Source: Syntrophomonas sp. DTU018
GTDB lineage: Bacteria > Bacillota > Syntrophomonadia > Syntrophomonadales > Syntrophomonadaceae
NCBI GenBank assembly: GCA_001513155.1
Contig: LFSR01000049.1
Location: 1 to 46,073 of the forward strand
Length of the DNA stretch: 46,073 nucleotides
Reading direction: 5' to 3'
How positions within the stretch are numbered: the first letter of the stretch is position 1; every line of letters starts with the position of its first letter. A program made the position numbers and the translations under genes. Below the pieces are notes generated by a model, which did no database searches, had not been told where the DNA came from, and saw only the letters and a program-made list of their open reading frames with translations. This document shows positions 40,375 through 46,073 of the stretch, one piece after another.

Positions 40375-41376
40375 TTAGCTGGTGACCAGATAAGGAATGG
40401 CTGCCCCGCATTGGCTGCAGGCACCATTTTCCAAACCGGCTATGCTGGTCTGGTAATAATGGCGCTCTACCAGCAGGTGACCGCATTCCGGGCAGTAGGT
40501 GGAATTGTCCTCCCCGCCGATATTCCCCAGGTAAACAAACTTGAGATGCTCCTGGGCTTGTTTCCTGGCATCCAGCAGGGTCTTTTCCGGGGTAGGCGGC
40601 CTGTTGAACTGGTAAGCCGGGTGATAGCGGGACAAGTGCAGGGGAATCATAGGGTTAATGGACGCCAGCCAGGAGGCCAGGGCGTCAATTTCTTCTAAAG
40701 AATCGTTTTCGCCAGGGATTACCAAAGTGGTAATCTCCACATGAGTACGGGCAGCCGCCTGTTCCACCCGCTCTTTCACCTCTGCCAGGCTGCCCTTGCA
40801 CAGCCGGCGGTAAAAATCTTCGTTAAATGCTTTCACATCTATATTCATAGCCCCCACATAAGGCAGCAGTTCATCTAAGGGTTCCGCCTCTATGTGCCCG
40901 TTGGTAACCAGCGCCACCTGCTGGCCATGTTCATGCAAAAGCCGGGCACAGTCCAGCACATACTCAAACCATATAGTGGGTTCATTATAGGTAAAGGCCA
41001 CCCCGATGGATCCCTCTGACTGGCAGCGCAGGGCCAGCGCCAGCAGGTCCACGGGAGACACATATTTGGTTTCCGGGCTCAGATGAGCAATGGAGTAGTT
41101 CTGGCAAAAAGGACAGGCCAGGTTGCAGCCAAAGGTTCCCGCCGACAGTATCAGCCTGCCCGGGTAGAAATGGTATAGAGGTTTCTTTTCGATAGGATCC
41201 AGGGCCAGGGAACTAACCTGTCCATAGTTGAGAGAGTACAATACCCCCTCCTTGTTGACCCGTACCCAGCAGATACCTTTTTGCTCCGGCTTGAGCCGGC
41301 AGCGGTGAGGGCACAGGTAACACCTTACCTTCTGGTCATCTTCCACCTGGTAAAATAAAGCTTCCTTCAGGGCCAA
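40375..41376 (-). CDS. amrS: AmmeMemoRadiSam system radical SAM enzyme
   Basis: A 333-residue radical SAM protein. An N-terminal Cys-rich element (RCYLCPHRCRL, then GICWVR) precedes the SAM cluster motif CNLACPFCQNYSI. A C-terminal zinc-ribbon-like pair (YCPECG and CSQCG) is at the end. This is the layout of the AmrS family. The start is TTG with AAGGAAGG upstream. The fused AmrB-AmrA gene is 153 bp upstream on the same strand. The three proteins co-occur across bacteria and archaea and probably modify a substrate together; the product is not known to me. Confidence 0.9.
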   Translation of the reverse strand: MALKEALFYQVEDDQKVRCYLCPHRCRLKPEQKGICWVRVNKEGVLYSLNYGQVSSLALDPIEKKPLYHFYPGRLILSAGTFGCNLACPFCQNYSIAHLSPETKYVSPVDLLALALRCQSEGSIGVAFTYNEPTIWFEYVLDCARLLHEHGQQVALVTNGHIEAEPLDELLPYVGAMNIDVKAFNEDFYRRLCKGSLAEVKERVEQAAARTHVEITTLVIPGENDSLEEIDALASWLASINPMIPLHLSRYHPAYQFNRPPTPEKTLLDARKQAQEHLKFVYLGNIGGEDNSTYCPECGHLLVERHYYQTSIAGLENGACSQCGAAIPYLVTS

Positions 41377-41529
41377 TCTATTTCCTTCCTTCCGTTGCAG
41401 GCCAGGAGTCCCGGAACCAACTGGCTAACCCCTGCGTTCCGGGTAACAGCCGTGCAGCGCTGTTTTCATTCATCGCAGTCTGTTCTGCAGGTGAAATTTT
41501 CGCCAACCATCCCCTGTCATTAAGGTGTA

Positions 41530-42921
41530 TCAAGTGTAGCGGACTACCTCGAAGCGCTCGATGGAATAATCCTCATCGGGTCTGATGCCCGCTTTCTGGC
41601 AGGCAATGCGCAACTGTTCCTCCACCGTGTCCACCCCTTCCAGATCGGGAAGCAGCAAACCCCGGCGGCTGCCCTTGGTAACAATTACTCCGTAGCGCTT
41701 GGGATCCAGCTGATCCCGGGTGGCAGGTTCAGGCTTGCCCAAAATATCCACGGAATAGACCAGGTCCTCCAGTTCATGTTCTTCCACCGGCAAAAACCGG
41801 GGATCCCGGGTGGCAGCGCTGATGGCATTGCCGGCAATTTCTTCGGCCAAATCGCCATAGGCAGGGCTAATGGTGCCAATGCAGCCCCTGAGCTGGCCGT
41901 GTTTTTTTATGGATACGAAAGCCCCCGCCTTTTCATTGCGCAGGTATTCCATCTCCTTGGGCAGCTTGGGCCTGGGCTTTTTGCCTATATAGCTCTCAAT
42001 TACCATCCGGGCCCACCTGACAGGGGGGCTTTCCTGCCGGCGCCGCTGCTCCTGGGTTTCCCGCTGCCTGGCCTGGAGTTTCGACAGCAGGGATTCCCGG
42101 GCAGGTCCGGGCTTAAACCCGGCGATTAAATAACCTACTCCATAGGGCCCTTCATAGCTGAAAACCTGGGGCTGAAAGTCCATTCCGTCCAAAGCCCCCA
42201 GCATTATTACAATGGAGCGGTAACCGCATTCCCCCGCATTGCTGCACAGGGTTTCCGGCAGGTTGAGTACGCCCTCCACATCACCGGCTTGCAGCAGATC
42301 ACGGATGGTCTGGTCGAAAACCGGGCCATCCGGATGGAATTGATAAGGCCCGTCGCTTTTGAGACGGTGGGACATGTCACCTGAGGCCAGAATGGCTACT
42401 TTGCGGCCTATTTTGTCCGCCGCCTGCTGCAATACCCGGCCGAACTGGTACAACTGGATGTTGGGCAGAAAAGCTATGCTGATGGCTACGAGGCTCACCT
42501 CAGTCAATCCAGCTTCCTGCAGGTAATACAGGGGTACCAGAATACCATGGTCCAGGTTGGGGTTGAGCCGGTGCTTTTGAGCTATTTCCTGGTCCAGAAT
42601 AACAAAAGGCAGGTTTTCAGCAGTTGACTGGGCGGCGATCTCCCGCAGCAATTCCAGATCGTTGCTTACCTGCCATTTTTGCCTGGCTCCGAAGTTGGCC
42701 AGATCTCCTTTCAGGATAGGTTGTCCTAAACTGGACAATGCGTCGGCAAATACATTCCCATGGGGGGTGAGGAATACAATGGTTTCCGGTGAACTAGCTG
42801 CTAACTCCCGGGCCATTTGCTGCATTCCGTCCACGGTTGACTGGACCTCTTTAAGCCGAGATCCGCCTATCTCCGGTACAATCAAAGGCGGATGAGGGCT
42901 TAAGGCCGCATAAGCAATCAT
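41530..42921 (-). CDS. Fused AmmeMemoRadiSam system protein B and protein A
   Basis: A 463-residue fusion. Residues 1 to about 270 are the MEMO1/LigB-type extradiol dioxygenase-like fold (YAALSPHPPLIVPEIGG, HGILVPLYYL, ASGDMSHRLK), AmrB. A charged linker at about 280-300 (QRETQEQRRRQE) leads to an AMMECR1 domain, AmrA (AGAFVSIKKHGQLRGCIGT with its LRGCIG hallmark). In many genomes these are separate genes; here they form one polypeptide next to amrS, supporting a physical complex. The putative metal-site His residues of the MEMO fold (His12, His residues in the middle) are retained. Confidence 0.9.
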   Translation of the reverse strand: MIAYAALSPHPPLIVPEIGGSRLKEVQSTVDGMQQMARELAASSPETIVFLTPHGNVFADALSSLGQPILKGDLANFGARQKWQVSNDLELLREIAAQSTAENLPFVILDQEIAQKHRLNPNLDHGILVPLYYLQEAGLTEVSLVAISIAFLPNIQLYQFGRVLQQAADKIGRKVAILASGDMSHRLKSDGPYQFHPDGPVFDQTIRDLLQAGDVEGVLNLPETLCSNAGECGYRSIVIMLGALDGMDFQPQVFSYEGPYGVGYLIAGFKPGPARESLLSKLQARQRETQEQRRRQESPPVRWARMVIESYIGKKPRPKLPKEMEYLRNEKAGAFVSIKKHGQLRGCIGTISPAYGDLAEEIAGNAISAATRDPRFLPVEEHELEDLVYSVDILGKPEPATRDQLDPKRYGVIVTKGSRRGLLLPDLEGVDTVEEQLRIACQKAGIRPDEDYSIERFEVVRYT

Positions 42922-42943
42922 GGGAATTCCTCCTTTATGGCCT

Positions 42944-43780
42944 TTATTTTTGATAGCCCATGGCTAATTCTTCGCTCTGGCTTTGGGCTTTGGCTATTCC
43001 GGAGTAAATGGCATAGGCTACCTTGGCCTGATAATCCGGATCTACTAATAGTTTACTCTCTTCCGGGTTGGAGATAAAACCAACCTCTACAATCACTGCC
43101 GGCATTTCCGTCTTCTGGGTGATATAAAAATCGCCGGGCAGCGCTTTGCGTTTAGTATTCCCCAATATTCTGGTTAATTCCTCCTGGATTGCCACGGCTA
43201 CCCGCTTGCCCTCTTCGCTGTTGCGGTCATAAAACACCTGGGCCCCCCGCCAGCGGGGACTGGGGTCAGCATTAACATGGATGCTCACATAAAGCTTGGC
43301 TTTGGCCTGGTTGGCTTTTTCCGCCCGGCGGGCCAGGTCCTGGCGCTTGCGTTCCTTAAGGCTTCCCGAGAAATCCTCATCGGACAGGTCTCGTTCATCT
43401 TCCCGCACCATTACCACCAGTGATCCGGCTTCACTCAGGTATTTCTGCAGTTTTTTGCTTATTGCCAGGGTTATTTGGTCCTCAGTAACTTTGCCCCGCT
43501 TAGCCCCCGGGTCAAAACCGCCATGACCTGCATCTATGGCTATGACCTTATTGGCCAGGCTGTAAGACATCACCATTACCTGCTCCGGCTGGCTGGCCAC
43601 CACACCCAGGCACAATCCTGCAAACAAGGCCAGAGCAATGCCCATGTTTAACCACCTGCGGGGAATAAACACAACCCGGTCCCGCAACCTTTTCTTTTTC
43701 ACGAAAAAACGGATCCCGCCAGGCATTACCTCTGACTGCCGGGCAAAATTGCTCAACCAGCGGCGCTCTTTTAGGGTCAT
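42944..43780 (-). CDS. cwlD: N-acetylmuramoyl-L-alanine amidase, CwlD-like
   Basis: A 278-residue membrane-anchored peptidoglycan amidase. A basic N-terminus and a transmembrane segment at about residues 45-65 (MGIALALFAGLCLGVV) place the catalytic Amidase_3 domain outside. The zinc ligands are in AIDAGHGGFDPG, SIHVNAD and the Glu of VIVEVGF. CwlD makes muramic lactam in spore cortex, so the gene suggests an endospore lineage, although vegetative Amidase_3 enzymes look alike. The frame opens at 43822, but the ATG at 43780 has GGGGAGGGG 6-7 bases upstream. Confidence 0.87.
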   Translation of the reverse strand: MTLKERRWLSNFARQSEVMPGGIRFFVKKKRLRDRVVFIPRRWLNMGIALALFAGLCLGVVASQPEQVMVMSYSLANKVIAIDAGHGGFDPGAKRGKVTEDQITLAISKKLQKYLSEAGSLVVMVREDERDLSDEDFSGSLKERKRQDLARRAEKANQAKAKLYVSIHVNADPSPRWRGAQVFYDRNSEEGKRVAVAIQEELTRILGNTKRKALPGDFYITQKTEMPAVIVEVGFISNPEESKLLVDPDYQAKVAYAIYSGIAKAQSQSEELAMGYQK

Positions 43781-43970
43781 CAAATCCCCTCCCCCCTTTG
43801 TGCATACCTGTAAGTGAGGCAAAAAAGCAGCCTTAAGCCAAAAAGGATGGTCTCCGACAAAAAGCTACTTATATATATGCACCTTCTGCAGTATTTATAT
43901 AAGTTAATTATCCGGGCACAGCTTAATCAGAAGTATTCACCGGGAGACAGGAGTATGAGGAGCTGGGAGG
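43781..43970. other. Intergenic region upstream of the cwlD-like gene
   Basis: About 190 bp that should hold the promoter of the cwlD-like gene on the minus strand. No convincing -35/-10 pair was found. No gene is seen. Confidence 0.5.
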
Positions 43971-44178
43971 CCAGAGTATCAGCCGGCTTCCTCCGGTACT
44001 CCTCGCCTGCAACACATCGGCAAACTTTAAGTGCGAAGGGGACCGCTCGTAATTCGGCATCCATGCACTCAGTACTCGCTGCTCGAAACATCCTGTTTCT
44101 CGCTCCCCTTCGCAGCCCTCAGTTGCGCCGTGGGTTGCCACTGCTCGTCGTAAGTCGCTCGCCCGTCTGATACTCCGG
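43971..44178. mobile_element. 208-bp foldback element with imperfect terminal inverted repeats
   Basis: The ends, CCAGAGTATCAGCCGG (43971-43986) and the reverse complement of CCGTCTGATACTCCGG (44163-44178), match at 14 of 16 positions. Inside, GCGAAGGGGA (44033-44042) is inverted as TCCCCTTCGC (44104-44113), and GAAACA/TGTTTC and CCGG/CCGG make small hairpins. It carries no gene. The form suggests a MITE-like non-autonomous element or a structured RNA. Base composition is richer in G+C than the flanks. Confidence 0.6.
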
Positions 44179-44673
44179 CCAAATCCTACAGCAATGTTTT
44201 CATTCTTAAGAGGGGACAGTCCGCTTTCTTATGCCCTCCCTTAATAAACTAAATATTTCATCCAATATCTCTTGTTTTCACAGTATTTCATTTTATTCAC
44301 GGACAGCATATCTCTTGATTATTACATCTTTGTGTAATTCTGGATGACGATGGGTAACCTCAATCAAGGCCGCGTGTTTTCTGTATTGTGGCCAGAGGGA
44401 TTTCACATCGTCTCCCGGCAGCAAACCTCCCATGTCTTCCTGGGTCTTCGCCCTAAATTCCTTCGTCCTGCCTATCCAAGAGGTGAAACGTCAGTCATGC
44501 TCCTTGGCGGGGTCATTGCCCTAATGGAAAAATTCAACCTGACTGTCCCGGCTCTCCGTTTTTATGAGTCTGTATTAGTGTTAATTCTATTCAACATCCT
44601 ATGGTGCTCAGTTTACGGCATTACCCTTGCTCCAAGGATGTGCTTCTTAGTTTCAGTAAGGTCTCAGCTTCCT
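44179..44673. other. Non-coding stretch between foldback element and IS110 transposase
   Basis: About 500 bp. A TAAGAGGGGACAGTCC stretch with TAAGA/TCTTA ends is at 44207-44231. A plus-strand frame at 44344-44712 has no recognisable domain, no ribosome binding site and overlaps the transposase end. Part of the stretch nearest 44673 may be the non-coding right end of the IS110 element. Confidence 0.5.
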
Positions 44674-45951
44674 TTATGCCGCCTGCTGCACAGGTTGATG
44701 GATATCATTTAGCATCTTTTCTGGGTCGTAATCTACACCTTTGCTTAACAATGCATAGAATATGCGTATCAATTTCCCACAAAGGGCGACAATGGACTGC
44801 ATTTTGTTAAGCGGGTTGTTTTCCCGCGTAAGGTTCCTTTGATGAAGTAAACGAAATTCAGGATTATGGGCTAGTATGGCAATCATGGCAAAGAATAAAC
44901 TGTGTCTCAACCGTTTTCTGCCTCGCTTGCTGATGGTGGTTTTCCCTTTGTGTTTACCGGAACTGTTCGCCACCAGGTTAAAGCCTGCTAGTTTCTGGAT
45001 CTGACGTGGATCTTGAAATCTGCTGATATCTCCTACTTCGCCCACAAATGTTGCTGCTGTGCTTAAACCCACCCCTTTAATATCTAGGAGTTTACTGGCA
45101 TTGGGAACTTGCATCAGTAGCTCCAGCATGAGTTGTTCCAGGGCTTCATATTGTTTACAGTATAGATCGTATTGTGCCAGTAGGTTTTTCAAACTGGCTT
45201 CGGAGGCTAATTTGCCACTGGTTCTACCTATACTGTTACTGGCTACTTTTACAAGTGCCTCTGCACGTTTAAAGCTGGGACGTTTCATTTCTGTTTTCCA
45301 TGTCTCGCAAATCTTTCTGGCTCCTGCTTCTACAATCTTTTCCGGGGTGGGAAAGGATCTCAAGGTGATCAGTGCTGCGTTTCTGCGCCAGTCTTTAAAG
45401 ACCTTCTGGAATTCCGGGAACCTTATATCCAGCCATCTTACGACTCGATTGTGGATGGATGTCAATTGCTCCTGCAATCGCTCCCGTTCTGCCACCGCTT
45501 CTCTTAGTTCCTGATAGATGTCATCAGGTATGTACACTTCCCGGTAACGTCCATCTTTGACCAGCATAGCGATGGTCTTACAATCTTTACTGTCGTTTTT
45601 ACTTGGGCTGTTATCATCCAATTCTTTGGTCCGGTTAACATGGAACGGATTCACTATGGCCAGCTTATGGCCCTGGTGCTTAAGGTGATCACCCAACACA
45701 AACCAATAATGTCCAGTAGGTTCAAAGCCGGCTACGATCTCTGTCTTGCCTTTCTGCTTACATATATCCTGCATCCACTGGTCTAGAAGTTTAAATCCTT
45801 CCGCTGTGTTGCTAAATTTCAGCAGTTTGGCTAGCTCAATCCCCCTGTAATCAAAGGCTCGTGCGTAGTGGGTCTCTTTTGCTACATCAATACCAACTAC
45901 TAATGTTTCATTTTTGATTTGCGAAATCTTCTGATTTTGTGTATTTTTCAT
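44674..45951 (-). CDS. IS110-family transposase
   Basis: A 425-residue IS110 recombinase. The N-terminal RuvC-like DEDD domain starts VVGIDVAKETHYARAFDY (first Asp at 22), with the Glu in GFEPTGHYW and the Asp pair in SPSKNDSKDCKTI. The C-terminal Transposase_20 domain contains IKGVGLSTAATFVGEVGDIS and the conserved KLAGFNLVANSSGKHKG with its nucleophilic Ser. GAGGAGG lies 9 bases before the ATG at 45951, making the TTG at 45969 less likely. IS110 elements have little or no terminal inverted repeat and, in studied members, carry a guide (bridge) RNA in a non-coding end. Confidence 0.93.
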   Translation of the reverse strand: MKNTQNQKISQIKNETLVVGIDVAKETHYARAFDYRGIELAKLLKFSNTAEGFKLLDQWMQDICKQKGKTEIVAGFEPTGHYWFVLGDHLKHQGHKLAIVNPFHVNRTKELDDNSPSKNDSKDCKTIAMLVKDGRYREVYIPDDIYQELREAVAERERLQEQLTSIHNRVVRWLDIRFPEFQKVFKDWRRNAALITLRSFPTPEKIVEAGARKICETWKTEMKRPSFKRAEALVKVASNSIGRTSGKLASEASLKNLLAQYDLYCKQYEALEQLMLELLMQVPNASKLLDIKGVGLSTAATFVGEVGDISRFQDPRQIQKLAGFNLVANSSGKHKGKTTISKRGRKRLRHSLFFAMIAILAHNPEFRLLHQRNLTRENNPLNKMQSIVALCGKLIRIFYALLSKGVDYDPEKMLNDIHQPVQQAA

Positions 45952-46073
45952 ATAGGGACGCCTCCTCAATCTTTTGTTTTGTGCCTTTCTTCGACTGGAT
46001 CAGCACAATTCAATTGTAATTGACTGGCGTCTCTTTTTTCAAAGACCTCTGTTAAGCATTACAGGAATGCTCC
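45952..46073 (-). other. Part of the IS110 non-coding 5' end, cut by the window edge
   Basis: 122 bases upstream of the transposase start. AGCATT (46055-46060) and AATGCT (46066-46071) form a stem with a five-base loop, and TCAATT/AATTGA lies at 46010-46023. In IS110-group elements the bridge RNA is encoded in this position; here only a part is visible, so its guide loops cannot be read. Confidence 0.4.

Noticed and set aside
43923-44141. 72-codon minus-strand frame inside the foldback element
   Set aside because: It follows the inverted-repeat structure, lacks a ribosome binding site and is probably a chance frame in a repeated non-coding element.
44344-44712. 122-codon plus-strand frame
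   Set aside because: No ribosome binding site, no domain, and its end runs antisense into the IS110 transposase.

Overview
The window looks like chromosomal DNA of an anaerobic, low-redox Firmicute of the class Clostridia, most like the Syntrophomonas/Desulfotomaculum-type lineages. The reasons are oxygen-sensitive enzymes (2-oxoacid:ferredoxin oxidoreductase, tungsten-type aldehyde:ferredoxin oxidoreductase, class III ribonucleotide reductase), AGGAGG-type ribosome binding sites, frequent TTG/GTG starts, a CwlD-type amidase and a class III polyhydroxyalkanoate (PHA) system. The species assignment is inference. No phage or CRISPR was seen.

Left part (1-11.7 kb): a 51-bp tandem repeat array, then a gamma-delta-alpha-beta 2-oxoacid:ferredoxin oxidoreductase operon. 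This is followed by a tetR-DUF362 pair divergent from an aldehyde oxidoreductase operon (small membrane protein, MoaD-like protein, AOR, ferredoxin, ThiF/MoeB-like protein). The two divergent units share a perfect 22-bp palindrome. Small Fe-S or Cys-rich proteins and a QueG-like reductase follow.

Middle left (11.9-19.2 kb): conserved hypotheticals, a two-component system with an exported PepSY-like protein, repeat debris, tRNA-Thr(CGT), and a tetR gene with its own operator overlapping a frameshifted C45-type acyltransferase/peptidase gene.

Middle (19.3-29.2 kb, mostly minus strand): argH, a PHA island (phasin, PhaE, PhaJ, PhaC, a second Cys-nucleophile PhaC-like protein and a Ser hydrolase) and nrdD-nrdG behind tandem NrdR boxes. 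A strong intrinsic terminator separates the phasin gene from phaE-phaJ-phaC.

Right (29.5-38.2 kb, minus strand): a near-complete arginine operon argC-argJ-argB-argD-argF-GNAT-(cyclic-2,3-diphosphoglycerate-synthetase-like)-argG, with a dispersed repeat lying inside it between argJ and argB. argH is displaced about 8.5 kb away, beyond the nrd and PHA genes.

Far right (38.3-46.1 kb): a small redox operon whose first gene is an ArsC/Spx-like protein with an in-frame TGA exactly at the first position of the CxxC motif and a hairpin placed as in bacterial SECIS elements. This is a candidate selenoprotein and the best find in the window. It is followed by an MBL-fold hydrolase and a rubredoxin. 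After a repeat cluster come AmrS and a fused AmrB-AmrA protein, a CwlD-like amidase, a 208-bp foldback element with imperfect terminal inverted repeats, and an IS110-family transposase running off the right edge.
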